From assembly GCA_963170055.1 (NCBI GenBank), contig CAUJGJ010000002.1:3125346-3189345 (forward strand): a DNA stretch of 64,000 nucleotides. Reading direction: 5' to 3'. The notes below the pieces were generated by a model that saw only the letters and a list, made by a program, of their open reading frames with translations, searched no databases and was not told the DNA's origin. The DNA comes from Halisarca cf. caerulea (taxonomy: Eukaryota > Porifera > Demospongiae > Chondrillida > Halisarcidae). This document shows, piece by piece, positions 1 through 12,900 of this stretch. A program made the translations under genes and the position numbers. The stretch's first letter is position 1; each line of letters starts with the position of its first letter.

Positions 1-867
1 ATTCCTGTTCTCCTAAATTTATTTATAGCCTACATAAGCAATTAATTAAATACTTGAATAATGGTTTAACGATTTTTACACATTTCTCACAGTCCAGAGT
101 CCTGCTTGGTACTCCCCTTTGTCCTGCTCCAGTATGTTTAGCAGATGACTTGGCATGTTATGAACAATGTCAGAGCCACCAAGTCTCACTCATTGGGAGT
201 GAGTCTCACTCATTTCAATGAGATCTCACTCTCTCACTCCCAGCTCATGCAATCTCACTCCCAGCTCATGCAATCTCACTCTAGCACTCAACATATCCAT
301 ACTCTGTCAATTTATTTCATGCTACCTGGTCAGTACTGCATAAATCTATGGCGCCACAGGATCCCATTATAGTACACCAGTAACAGGTAAAGAGCATACT
401 AACTCTTGTTTGGTCTTATGAAACCAAATAATTGTCGTTATCTGCCAATGAATTACATAAAGTTCAATTCATGTTGAAATCCTAGGATTAAATCTTAATG
501 GTTGCAGGTTATATCTATGGTCCAGGTTGCTGGGTATCTCATGATCACTCCTGATAATTTCCAAGCCTTGGCATCTCTGTGAACATCCAAGTCAAGTGCT
601 GATTGGATACTGTGATGTGTACGAATTTCATATGAAACATTACATACAAAGACATCTGGTCAGTGTTATATTTATGGAAAGAATGTGCTTTACTCGTATG
701 TCTCTGAATATTCTGGAATCAACAAGCTACAAACCTATTTAGCAACACTTGGTTATGCTTTTTTTGGTGGCAGCTTTTGTTTCTTATACTGCTTGATATA
801 CATGCAAAACTAGTACTGCATGGTATAGTGGACGATAGTCCGATATGCTAAACCATTTGATTGAGAC
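1..867. other. Left flank without a recognisable gene
   Basis: No exon with a recognisable protein signature or convincing splice pair was seen on either strand. The stretch includes a short run of imperfect repeats around 180-290 built on the words TCTCACTC and CAGCTCATGCAA. It lies outside the duplicated block that begins near 868. Confidence 0.5.
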
Positions 868-1020
868 TCCATGCATCTTATTACTGTCTAATAAGTGCGC
901 ACTTTTTGATGGGATTTCCCCTAGACCTTGCTCACGCGACAGGCCAAGGCGGTACATCGAGACCTCTTTGGCGACTCTGTAGAACAGAACTGTATACGCC
1001 TCGACGGCGAAAAGCAGACA

Positions 1021-2149
1021 ATGGCTCGAAGGTTGACCAAGTACGTCCCTCCGGAGTGGGCATCGTGGCTCGTTAACGCGCCGTCTTCCTACGTACAGGT
1101 GAGGCCCGCTGTTATATTATCGGTAGTGTTTGTTCACTCTGATTCGGTAATCTTTTAAATTGAATTGATTTGATTTCACCCACATGCTACAAACACTAAG
1201 GTACATATTAGTGTGGGTAGGGTTGCAAAAACGGTGATCCTATTTTAGTGCTTCCCCTGCAATAATACAATGGATACATGATTGCATATTAAATATGCCT
1301 ATGCCTGTGGATCGGAGTACAGTACTAGTACAACCTCACTTATCTGAACCACTGTGGTCAGCCAGTTTGATCGAAGTGTTCAAGATAAGTGAAAAGTTCG
1401 GATAACTAAAGTGTCATACAAAATGCTTGTACTACTAAAGCAAATGATCATACAAGTCACTGGTGAGACAAACACTTAATGGAGATGATACATCAACTCC
1501 ATTACAGGTGTTTCGATGAGGTTTTGGGCATGTTCGGCTAAACAAGTGTTTGGATAAGCGAGGTTTGGATAACTGAGTTTGCGCTGTAGTAAGTAATAAA
1601 AGCAAGCAAATAACGAATGAAACAATAAATAAATAAATAAGCTTTGTTGTGTATTGAGCAATAGTGAGATGCAGATGGGGAATCTACAGTGATCTAGTCT
1701 ACTCCAATGAGTAGGATAAACCAGGGTAATTCAGGAAGGTGGGTCACAAGCAGTGTCAACCACAAGCTACGCACATTATTTCTCATCATTGCATGTTGTC
1801 TCCATGAACTGGGAGTGCAGCAGTTACAAGTATGTCTAGGCAACTTAACCATAGCAAAATTTAGAGGCCTGTTCCAAATTTCCCCATTGTTCCAAATTAC
1901 CCCACTTTACCCTATTCTGTGAAATCTAAGTTTAAATCTTGGATTTTATTGTTCTGTGTTGCTGGCATCTTGGATTTGGTTGAAATTGACCTGTTTCTTC
2001 TTCAGTTGGCTCAGAGACCCACTCCCATTCATCCCTGGCGTCTTCCTGAGGTACCCAATGGATTTCAAGTTTCTATAAAGAGGGATGACATGACTGGATC
2101 TACACTTGGCGGTAATAAGGTATGTGTCCTCACCTTAGTTGGTTGCTTT

Positions 2150-2194
<45 letters not shown>

Positions 2195-5122
2195 TGGGTG
2201 GGTGCATGTGTGCATGTACATACATGTGTGTGTGCGTGTGTGTGTGTGATGTGTGTGCATTTAGGTGTATATGTACATTCATGCGTGTGTGTGTGTGGGG
2301 GGGGGGGGGGTGCATGCATGCATGCATACATGGATTGTACCTTCCAACACATGAACATGTGTCCTAGTACCAATTCTGTACCAATGTGTATGTGTGTACA
2401 GTGTAACCTTGCTAATCTGACACTCAATGGGGCTTGAAAACAGTGTCACATTAGGGGTTCTATATATCATGGAGACAGGGATAGGTGCCTCCCCTAACCT
2501 AACCTAAACAAAGTACTGATGTACTGTACGTATGTGGACACAGTCATGTATGTGTTTTGTGGTGATTCCACTACCAAAGGTCTTTTAGAGCATGGGCTGT
2601 GTGTTCATTTGTCATTTTCAAGCAGCACTTCTTCGCTAATCTGTCACACACAGGTACGTAAACTGGAGTTTCTGTTCGCTGATGCTATAAGCAGAGGCTG
2701 CGATACAGTGTTTACTTGTGGATCGCAAAACTCCAATCATTGCCGAGCGACTTCTGTGGCCGCCAGGGAAATTGGACTTGGCTGTTACTTGTTCCTGAGA
2801 ATGAAAAATGATGTAGTGAGTGAAGTGTTTGTCGTGTGTGAGGTAGCCCTGGACTATATTTCAATATTAGTAGTCAATATCAATATCAATCCAAAACCGA
2901 CTATACAATAATTACAATTTTGACTAGTCAATATATCGAATACTCAATATATCGACTATCAGCATTTTTCTAGAGCAAGTGCAGTTATGTACCTCCATCT
3001 TAGTATAAGAAAAGACGGATAAAAGTAGGGAAGACTAACAGCAGAAGTCCAATATATGGCTAAGGTTTCCAATTGGCCTGGGTACATAGTGCTAAAATAT
3101 TTTAAACCAACCTCTCAGTTGTGTCATAACTGAGGAATCAGAATTGGAATATATCAATATTGGAGGATAATATTGAGGTATACCAACTAATACCGACTAT
3201 CTGTCAATTAGTTAGTAACTAGTTATAATTGTCAATACCGTCCAGGGCTAGTGTGAGGCATGCACTGCGGGATGCTACCTTGTGTTAGTGTACAACATAG
3301 ACTTGTAGCTTCTTACAGTACTGTACTGTTTACTGTCAGAGATACAGCATCCATGTGGTGTGTGTGATCCTTAATTTTCCATAAGTTTGTGTACCTACTG
3401 AATAAAGATTTGTTTGTTCTTGTTGATTCTTTACTGTATAAGTGCTTTCTGTACTGTTTTTGCCTGTATATCAAAATGCATAGGAGGGAAACACAGCATG
3501 TTTGTAAAATTGTAGACCTTATTAACAGCCTACGTGCATTGCTTGCATATTCAGTGTACAGTCATGACTCTTATCCGGCCTTTGATAATCCGGAACCCTT
3601 ACAATCCATCTGGTATAAATGTGTACCCAATGTGCACATTGTATTGTAAGATTTGTTAATCCAGCATCTTTCAGTGCAGCAAATGTGGCCGGATTAAAGA
3701 GTCACGACTGTATTGTTTGTACAGTACCTGTTTGTTGTATTGGTGGCTATTTGTACAGTACCTGTTTGTTGTATTGGTGGCTATTTGTACAGTACCTGTT
3801 TGTTGTATGGGTGGCTATTTGTACAGTACCTGTTTGTTGTATTGGTGGCTATTTGTACAGTACCTGGTTGTTGTATGGGTGGCTATTTGTACAGTACCTG
3901 GTTGTTGTATTGGTGGCTATTTCTATGCCCTATAGGATCCTGGCAAGCTGGGGTCAGATGGCAATTTGCTGTTGGAACGTCTTTGTGGTACCAATATAGT
4001 TGCCATACCTAACGTTCGATACAAGAACCAAGGGAAGAAGACAGAGCCAGACTATGTTGAGGGTATTGAGGAGAAGATGTTCACATTGTCTGCTAAACTA
4101 GAGTAAGATTACCTCCCCTATAGTAAAGAGTAGAGATTTGTTGGTACAGTATTTTAAGCAATCTCTGTCTATATAGTAGACTAAACTCTGTTTGACATTC
4201 TCTACACTGGGGTGTTTGTCTGGTGTAAAGGGCAGACTGTTCATAGCATTCAGGAGGAAATTAGCTGAGAGAGAGGCATGCAGTGTTAATAATGACTATT
4301 GTGTGTAAGTACATACCTTCATACACAGGCATTTCATCCAGTTGTAGTGCAGTAGTTGTAGTTCAGATTTGGATTTCTGTTGATTATGTACCAAATGTTG
4401 CTACATTGCCCTATTGAAGTGGAGTGCACTGGACTCATAATCCTGGTTAATTCCACATCCACAGTGGCTGTCACACTTAATGTATTGTGTGACTGGCTGT
4501 CACTTTTCTTCATTCACTGCCAATCAGGACTCACTTCTATTCACACCAGCTTCTGCAACATTATCAGTGTTTCTTTTGAGCAGAAATAAGCAAAGGGATG
4601 CACGGGAGTCATAAGGCAGGGGTATACAACAGTCATAAGGGAGGAGTATATGGTAGTCGTAAGGGAGGTGTGTACTGCAGTCATAAGGGAGGGGTGTACT
4701 GCAGTCATAAGGCAGGGGTATACAACAGTCATAAGGGAGGAGTATATGGTAGTCGTAAGGGAGGTGTGTACTGCAGTCATAAGGGAGGGGTGTACTGCAG
4801 TCATAAGGGAGGGGTGTGCAACAGTCATAAGGGAGGGGTGTACGTCAGTCATAAGGGAGGGGTGTATGACAGTCATAAGGGAGGGGTGTACAGCAGTCAT
4901 AAGGGAGGGGTGTACGACAGTCATAATAGGGGAGGGGTGTGCAACATTCATAAGGGAGGGGTGTATGGCAGTCATAATCTTAGTGAAATATAGTCATCAT
5001 GGGGATATTCAGGAGGATTCCCCACCTTTTCACCCTAAAAAGAGCCTTGCAAATCAAACCCTGATTGTATACATTTGAAAGGTGTTTAGTTGTTGTTGTT
5101 GTTGTTGTTGTTGTTGTGTGTT

Positions 5123-5202
<80 letters not shown>

Positions 5203-6831
5203 TGAGTGAGTGTGTACGTACTCATATGCCACTCTTACTGCTCTGGATAGCATAGCAGTTACAGATAGTCAAACCTAAGATTAACAGATCCTATGTTCGG
5301 TTCCTTTCTACTTATTACTTCCTTTCCTTCTTTGAACAGGAAGGAAGGACACAAGCCGTTCGTTATCCCAGTAGGAGGGTCTAATCCCATGGGGACATGG
5401 GGGTACATTGAAGGCTTCAGGGAAATGATGGAACAGGTCTGAAGAAACAGTGTACGGTAGTACCCTTTTAGAGAGACCACCCTTAGGGACTGGTGACAGG
5501 TAGCCTTTCAAAAGTATTGGTTTTTGACAAGATAATACTTATATTCTTATATGGGACATACTTGACTTAATATTAGGTATATGTACATTATTCGTGACCA
5601 TCAAAGCCATTCTTTCCAGAGGGGTGGTTTTACAAGGTGGTTCTCTCAATAGGAGTATGTACTACTTTCACATACTATCTGCATCATACTGTGAGTGTCA
5701 CTGTGCGCAGCAGCCCCATCCTTAGCTTAAGTAGAATATTCATCCGTTAATATTGCATAGTTAAAAACTCAGTTTAGAATATTTTATATAGAATGTGTTA
5801 TATTTTTCTCATGTGGGTCGCTTGTTACCCCTCAGGGTGTGTGTGAGCAGTTTGATGATATTGTTGTTGCCATGGGAAGCGGTGGTACAGCCGAAGGTCT
5901 TGGGATTGCAAACTATCTCACAAAGTCTGGGCTAAGGTGACTCTAGGTGGCTCAGCCCTCCCATGATGTACTTGTGTGCTACATGATGTATATGTGGATG
6001 GAGTGCATATGATACTGTATGTACAGATAATGTACTGTATATGCGGTATGTACTGTATGCACTTTAACTTTCTCAGGGCTTAAATATTCACGGTATTTGC
6101 AGATTGGAAGCCATCTGTGAAAATTTACACCTGCCAAAATTTGATCAGGCTCTTGTGCAATGGCAAAACATGGCCATCCGCGAATGTAAATCGCCAAAAT
6201 CGCTAAAAGCCAACATCCACGAAATATACACCCTGCGAAATTTATCACGCATACAGTATGATATATGCATACAATGATAAATAATACATACAGTACGTAT
6301 GTGATATATGCAGATGATATATGATGTAGGTCTATATATATTGTATGCATGATGTACCTGTATACTAATATGCTTATGGTATAAGTACATGTACTGTAGC
6401 ATATCTGTACATTTCAGCACGTATGTCACATGTGCTTGTAGTGTTATAATGTACAGTATGTATGTGTGTGGTTGTGCATTGGCTTGAGGAATTACATATG
6501 TTGGCTTCTAGGAAAGTACTTTGGCTGCTGGAAATGTTTCTGCTACCTCTAATGCAGAAATGATGTGATGTGAGATCTATACACTGTGTATTTGGTTGAC
6601 TACCACTTTATCTGCATGTATGTAGGATCCACGCTGTTGTGGTCAGTGATGGTGCTGCTTACTTTCATGAGCACATTAGCTCCAACTTGAAAGAGTTAAA
6701 TCTTGTAAAGGAGGATGGAAATCTCCTTCGAAGTGATGACATCATTGACATCATTGATGGCTACAAGGGTGTGGCGTATGGTGTGTCTACTCAACAGGAA
6801 TTGGGTCAGTATTGCTGTGTGTGTGTGTGTG

Positions 6832-6904
<73 letters not shown>

Positions 6905-8108
6905 CGTGTGCACGTATGTGTGTGTGTGTGTGTGTGTGTGTCTGTGTGTGTGTCTGTGTGTGTGTGTGTCTGTGTGTGTGTTGTGTGTGTGTTAGTCTTG
7001 AGTAGATTTGCTGAGGTTATGTACAGTATATGCCACTGTGGTTGTGAATCATCTTTTGTCCATCATTTTACCTGCAGTGTTTCTGCCATGCATTTGTGTA
7101 CATTAGCATGAAATTGCATTCTCTATCTTAGTTTGCTCACATGTACTTTTGCAGTGCAAATGCTTGTACATGCATATGTACATATGTGGATTGTGTATGA
7201 ATAACTTCTCTGGTGCGCTTTGTGTTGGTAGATCTCCTACTGAGGACCAGCTCTCATTCAGGAGTGATGTTGGATCCGGTTTACACAGTAAAGGCTGTAA
7301 ATGGAATGCTGACGGAAATGGCCAACAATCCTCAGCGATTCAAGGGGAAAAGGGTCCTCTTTGTTCACACTGGTGGGTACATGGGAGTGGTTTCTGTACC
7401 CGGCTGGGGAAGTGACCCATTTGCTTGGTTGCTATGCTGTATATAAAGTATTGTCTTACCATCTGTTTTAGTCATGGTGTGTCCCTTTACAGGAGAAACT
7501 CTTAAATCCCCAAATAGTGGAAACCTCTCTATAACAGACTAGCTTTGTCGGTTAAGATAGATTGTTATGCATGTGTCGCAACCTCTGAGCAGTGGAAACC
7601 TCTATATAGCAAACCTCTTCTGTTTCCAAAGTGACCATTAAAGAGAGCTATGTCCATGCACATTTGTATGTGTTTTTTATAATATACATTCACACCTGGT
7701 TTATCCAAAATTGGTTTATCCAAAACTGGTTTATTCAAAACTGGTTTATCCAAAACTTGTTTATCCAAAACTTGTTTATCCAAAACTTGTTTATTCAAAA
7801 CTGGTTTATCCAAAACTGGTTTATCCAAAACTGGTTTATTAAAAACATTGTTTATCCGACACTCCACTGTGAATCACCATCACTACTCTGTGTACAATTT
7901 ACCCTGATTTAACACCTGGTTTATCTGACACATTTTATGAGGAACAAACATGGTCGGATAAACGAGGGGCCACTGTATTTCTCTATTTCTAGCTCATTTT
8001 CTTTGTTCTCCAGGTGGCTTGTTTGATAACTTTGGTAAATTGAATTCTCTTGTTAAAGAAGTGAGTGCAACAAACCAAGTGAAAACTCTAGAGGAATGGC
8101 TAGAGTAG
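1021..8108 (+). CDS. D-cysteine desulfhydrase / ACC deaminase-family PLP enzyme, copy 1 (9 exons)
   Basis: Fold-type II PLP enzyme expected to deaminate D-cysteine to pyruvate, ammonia and H2S or to act on related D-amino acids (family knowledge; substrate not proven). Exons by protein similarity and phase: 1021-1098, 2006-2119, 2654-2815, 3936-4102, 5340-5436, 5836-5936, 6626-6804, 7232-7372, 8014-8108; all introns GT-AG; 377 codons plus TAG. Lys64, the Schiff-base lysine in GGNK, is the last codon of exon 2 and is followed by VRKLEF in exon 3. The QNSNH motif (residues 89-93) holds the usual Ser/Asn active-site pair. PVGGSN is in exon 5. The PLP-phosphate loop GSGGTAEGLG is at 220-229 in exon 6. 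Start chosen at ATG 1021; an open frame extends upstream to 928 but has only a TTG there. Length fits the family. Nearly identical to the copy at 8735-15818. Confidence 0.88.
1319..1588. mobile_element. TA-flanked MITE, Tc1/mariner-like ends, in intron 1 of copy 1
   Basis: The left end reads toward CAACCTCACTTATCTGAAC and the right end is its inverted counterpart (GGATAACTGAG...CTGTA). Internal text repeats the motif in both orientations (GTTCGGATAA, GTGTTTGGATAAG). The same element sits at 9031-9295 in copy 2, so it predates the duplication. Confidence 0.6.
2155..2320. repeat. TG microsatellite and G-run after the exon 2 donor (copy 1)
   Basis: A (TG)n tract begins about 35 bp past the exon 2 splice donor (GT at 2120). 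It is followed by degenerate TG/CATG text and an uninterrupted G run near 2297-2310. The copy-2 counterpart (9865-10190) is longer. Confidence 0.8.
2844..3250. mobile_element. hAT-type MITE with 8-bp target duplication (copy 1 only)
   Basis: A 407-bp insert in intron 3 with terminal inverted repeats TAGCCCTGGAC / GTCCAGGGCTA. It is flanked by identical 8-bp duplications GTGTGAGG (2836-2843 and 3251-3258). The paralogous site in copy 2 (around 11320) is empty, with a single related word. The interior is AT-rich with many TCAATAT words and no open frame. An 8-bp TSD and these ends fit the hAT superfamily (family knowledge). Confidence 0.88.
3557..3712. mobile_element. TA-flanked MITE in intron 3
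   Basis: Terminal inverted repeats read TACAGTCATGACTC on the left and GAGTCACGACTGTA on the right. Between them are the inverted words ATCCGGCC and GGCCGGATT. The equivalent element in copy 2 lies at about 11612-11767. Confidence 0.65.
3713..3927 (+). repeat. 33-bp minisatellite abutting the exon 4 acceptor (copy 1)
   Basis: About six units built on TTGTTGTATTGGTGGCTATT followed by TGTACAGTACCTG. Each unit carries a TTTGTACAG sequence resembling a 3' splice site. The array ends within about 10-20 bp of the real exon 4 acceptor (AG at 3934-3935). Copy 2 has about four units (11772-11913). Confidence 0.85.
4598..4975 (+). repeat. 24-bp minisatellite in intron 4 (copy 1)
   Basis: Roughly sixteen units based on CAGTCATAAGGGAGGGGTGT, more diverged than the array at the same place in copy 2. 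All three frames stay open through it only because the unit length is a multiple of three. It is not coding: it lies inside the intron between exon 4 (ends 4102) and exon 5 (starts 5340). Confidence 0.88.
5087..5213. repeat. (TTG)n then (TG)n microsatellite in intron 4
   Basis: About ten GTT triplets followed by a long TG run. In copy 2 (13018-13050) the tract is almost absent, so its length changed after duplication. Confidence 0.85.
6818..6995. repeat. TG microsatellite after the exon 7 donor (copy 1)
   Basis: (TG)n with a few TC and CG interruptions, starting about 13 bp downstream of the exon 7 donor at 6805. The counterpart in copy 2 is 14641-14808. Confidence 0.85.
7693..7850 (+). repeat. 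15-bp minisatellite in intron 8 (copy 1 expanded)
   Basis: About eleven units of CTGGTTTATCCAAAA and close variants. The paralogous position in copy 2 (15537-15556) has a single unit, so the array expanded in copy 1 or collapsed in copy 2. The unit matches the arm of the surrounding TA-type MITE (GGATAAAC further on). Confidence 0.87.
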
Positions 8109-8734
8109 GAGTAGGATTGCTCGGCCATTACATGTAACAATTTATATATATATAGTAGTAAATTATTTTCAAAATGAACTCTTAACATATATGCATGTAT
8201 AATATTATATACGTTAAATTATATTTCTAATATCATTATTGTTGTCATAATTATGTATAATTGTATTCATCTTATATGTAATTTTACTATTATTGTTTTA
8301 GAGCTAGATTCTTTATAATTTAATAATCCTTTAATCAAGAATGCATTCACTTGGTATCATAAATTTGATACTACGTAAATTATAAGAATTATTGCATGTG
8401 ATGATAATATAATATTTAAAATTTATAATTAATGGCCTATGTATATAACTAGCTGCATATGGGAAGCATACAAAACAAGAATTAATGCACGATTTGTAAT
8501 ATATGTTGGTCACAAGTACCCATGCATGCATGCATGCATGACTACGTATAATAAAATTATACATGTACATACTGCATACTCGACACAACCAACCCATGCA
8601 TCTAATAAGTGCGCACTTTTTGATGGGATTTCCCTTAGACCTTGCTCACCCGCCAGGCCAAGGCGGTATATCGAGACCTCTTTGGCGACTCTGTAGAACA
8701 GAACTGTATACGCCTCGACGGCGAAAAGCAGACA

Positions 8735-9862
8735 ATGGCTCGAAGATTGACCAAGTACGTCAAACCGGAGTGGGCATCGTGGCTCGTTAACGCGCCGTCT
8801 TCCTACGTACAGGTGAGGCCCACCGCTATATTATCGGTATTGTTTGTTCACTCTAACTCGGTAATCTTTTAAATTGAATTGATTTGATTTCACCCACATG
8901 CTACAAACACTAAGGTACATAGTAGTGTGGGTAGGGTTGCAAAAACAGTGATCCTATTTTAGTGCTTCCCCCAAATAATACAATGGATACATGATTGCAT
9001 ATTAAATATGCCTGTGCCTGTGGATCGGAGTACAGTACAACCTCACTTATCTGAACCACTGTGGTCAGCCAGTTTGAACGAAGTGTTCAAGATAAGTGAA
9101 AAGTTCGGATAAATGAAGTGTCATACAAAATGCTTCTAGTGCTGAAGCAAATGACAATGCAAGTCACTGATGAGACAAACACTTAATGGAAATGATACAT
9201 AAACTTCATTACAGGTGTTTCGATGAGGTTTTGGGCATGTTCGGATGAACGAGTGTTTGGATAAGTGAGGTTCGGATAACTGAGGTTGTGCTGTAGTAAG
9301 TAATAAGAGCAAGCAAATAATGAATGAAACAATAAATAAATAAGTAAACTATGTTATGTATTGGATAATAGTGAGATGCAGATGGGGAATCTACAGTGAT
9401 CTAGTCTACTCCGACGAGTAGGGTAAAACAGGGTAATTCGGGACAGTGGGTCACAAGCAGTGTCAACCACAAGCTACACACATTATTTCTCATCATTGCA
9501 TGTTGTCTCCATGAATTGGGAGTGCAGCAGTTACAAGTATGTCTAGGCAACTTAACCATAGCAAAATTTAGAGGCCTGTACCGAATTACCCCATTGTTCC
9601 AAATTACCCCACTTTACCCTATTCTGTGAAATCTGAGTTTAAATCTCGGATTTTATTGTTCTGTGTTGCTGGCAACTTGGGTTTGGTTGAAATTGACCTG
9701 TTTCTTCTTCAGTTGGCTCAGAGACCCACTCCCATTCATCCCTGGCGTCTTCCTGAAGTACCCAATGGATTTCAAGTTTCTATAAAGAGGGATGACATGA
9801 CTGGATCTACACTTGGCGGTAATAAGGTATGTGTCCTCACCTTCGTTGGTTGCTTTATGTGA

Positions 9863-9928
<66 letters not shown>

Positions 9929-12900
9929 GTGTGTGTGTGGGTGTGTGGGTGCATATATGCATGTACATACATGTGTGTGTGCATGCGTGTGTTGTGTGTG
10001 TGTGTGTGTGTGGGTGTGTGGGTGGGTGGGTGCATGTGTGCATGTACATACATGTGCGTGTGTGGTCCGTGTGTGTTGTGTGTGCATTTAGGTGTATATG
10101 TACATGCATGTGTGTGTGTGCGTGTGTGCATGTACGTATGTGTGTATGTGTATGTTTGTGTTGTGTGTGCATTTGAGTGTGTACATTCATGCCTGTGTGT
10201 GGGGGGTCGGTGGGTGGGTGGGGCATGCATGCATGCATACATGGATTGTACCTTCCAACATATAAACATGTGTCCTAGTTCCAATTCTGTACCAACATGT
10301 GTGTGTGTGTGTGTGTACAGTGTAACCTTGCTAATCCGACACTCAATGGGGCTTGAAAACAGTGTCACATTAGGAGTTTGTCGTATTATGGAGTGACTAT
10401 TACCATACTTTACTATGGTGACTGTACCTCATAAGATAGTCGGATTAGGAAGAATGTCGGATTACAGAGGTTCCAATGTACTTGTGTACGAGAATATGTG
10501 TTCAGGCTCTAATTTAGTCCCAGCTGCTTACACGTATTATACAGATAGTTCTGGATATCCATTGGCTTTCACACAAAGTGCTGTCAAAGCATCAGTAGAT
10601 GGATGCCTGTTGCCAATGGAGATCAGAGTGGGTCTGTCATAAATGTATCAGAAGCAAGGTATACATTTACAGAATAATCTGTTTTTTGATTTGTCTCACT
10701 CTTTCGTACTGTGTTGTACTGGGTGCCTAGAAGAGTAGCTACATCAGCTAAAGGCCTCCCCAGGTTAAAGAAGCTGACTGAGCTGGATTGATCTAGATAC
10801 ATGTAAACATGGCTGTACAAATTGTTCCAAGGAAGCAAACCACATCCTTTTTGAAGTCTGGAATGGGTGGGAGGGAGGGATGGAACTGTATTTACAGGAA
10901 CGAACACTTCCTTCCTCAATTGCAAAGTTGCATGATTCTATCATGGAGACAGGGACAGGTGCCTCCCTAGTCTGGCCTAACCTAAACTAAACAAAGTACT
11001 GATGTACGTATGTGGACACAGTCATGTGCGTGTTTAGTGGTGATTCCACTACCAAAGGTCTTCTTTTAAAGCATGGGCTGTGTGTTCATTTGTCATTTTC
11101 AAGCAGCACTTCTTTGCTAATCTGTCACACACAGGTACGTAAACTGGAGTTTCTGTTCGCTGATGCTATAAGCAGAGGCTGCGATACAGTGTTTACTTGT
11201 GGATCGCAAAACTCCAATCATTGCCGAGCGACTTCTGTGGCCGCCAGGGAAATCGGACTTGGTTGTTACTTGTTCCTGACAATGAAAAATGATGTAGTGA
11301 GGGAAGTGTTTGTCGTATGTGAGGCATGCACTGCGGGATGGTACGTTGTGTTAGTGTACAACATAGACTTGTAGCTACTTACAGTACTGTACTGTTTACT
11401 GTCAGAGATACAGCATCCATGTGGTGTGTGTGATCCTTAGTTTTCCATAAGTTTGTGTACCTACTGAATAAAGAGTTGTTTGTTCTTGTTGATTAAGTGC
11501 TTTCTGTACTGTTTTTGCCTGTATATCAAAATGCATAGGAGGGAAACACAGCATGTTTGTAAAATTGCAGACCTTATTAACAGCCTACGTGCATTGTTTG
11601 TATATTCAGTGTGCAGTCATGACTCTTATCCGGCCTTTGATAATCCAGAACCCTTACAATCCATCTGGTATAAATGTGTACCCAATGTGCACAGTGCATT
11701 GTAAGATTTGTTAATCCAGCATCTTTCAGTGCAACGAATGTGGCCGGATTAAAGAGTCACGACTGTATTGTTTGTACAGTACCTGTTTGTTGTATTGGTG
11801 GCTATTTGTACAGGACCTGGTTGTTGTATTGGTGGCTATTTGTACAGTACCTGGTTGTTATATGGGTGGCTATTTGTACAGTACCGGGTTGTTGTATTGG
11901 TGGCTATTTCTATGCCCTATAGGATCCTGGCAAGCTGGGGTCAGATGGCAATTTGCTGTTGGAGCGTCTTTGTGGTACCAATATAGTTGCCATACCTAAC
12001 GTCCGATACAAGAACCAAGGGAAGAAGACAGAGCCAGACTATGTTGAGGGTATTGAGGAGAAGATGTTCACATTGTCTGCTAAACTAGAGTAAGATTACC
12101 TCCCCTATAGTAAAGAGTAGAGATTTTTGTTGGTACAGTATTTTAGCAATCTCTGTCTACTAGTAGAATAAACTCTGTTTGACATTCTCTACACTGGGGT
12201 GTTTGTCTGGTGTAAAGGGCAGACTGTTCATAGCATTCAGGAGGAAATTAGCTGAGAGAGAGGCAGTGTTCATAATGACTATTGTGCGTAAGTACGTACC
12301 TTCATTCACAGGCATTTCATCCAGTTGTAGTGCAGTAGTTGTAGTTCAGATTTGGATTTCTGTTGATTATGTACCAAATGTTGCTACATTGCCCTATTGA
12401 AGTGGAGTGCACTGGACTCATAACCATGGTTAATCCCACATCCACAGTGGCTGTCACACGTATTGTATTGTGTGACTGGCTGTCACTTTTCTTCATTCAC
12501 TGCCAATCAGGACTCACTTCCATTCACACCAGCTTCTGCAACATTATCAGTGTTTCTTTTGAGCAGAAATAAGCGAAGGGATGCACGGCAGTCATAAGGG
12601 AGGAGTGTACAACAGTCATAAAGGAGGAGTGTACCGCAGTCATAAGGGAGGGGTGTACCGCAGTCATAAGGGAGGGGTGTACCGCAGTCATAAGGGAGGG
12701 GTGTATAACAGTCATAAGGGAGGGGTGTACGGCAGTCATAAGGGAGGGGTGTACGGCAGTCATAAGGGAGGGGTGTACGGCAGTCATAAGGGAGGGGTGT
12801 ATGGCAGTCATAAGGGAGGGGTGTACCGCAGTCATAAGGGAGGGGTGTATGGCAGTCATAAGGGAGGGGTGTATGGCAGTCATAAGGGAGGGGTGTATGG

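Larger units (their letters stand above)
868..8576 (+). repeat. Segmental duplication, unit 1
   Basis: This block is paralogous to 8594-16428 along its whole length, introns and flanks included. Both begin with the word AATAAGTGCGCACTTTTTG just before the gene and end with matching AT-rich sequence around 8100-8576 and 15830-16428. Exons are nearly identical. Introns differ by scattered substitutions, minisatellite copy number and discrete insertions. The two units are in direct orientation and adjacent, so unequal crossing-over is the simplest origin (inference). Confidence 0.93.

Noticed and set aside
928..1158. Start of desulfhydrase copy 1 at 928
   Set aside because: The codon there is TTG. 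The first ATG in frame is 1021 and gives a family-like N-terminus; the upstream frame is probably 5' UTR.
4598..4993. Regular 24-bp repeats resembling a CRISPR array
   Set aside because: Units are contiguous with no unique spacers, lie in an intron of an animal gene and recur in the paralogue; this is a minisatellite.
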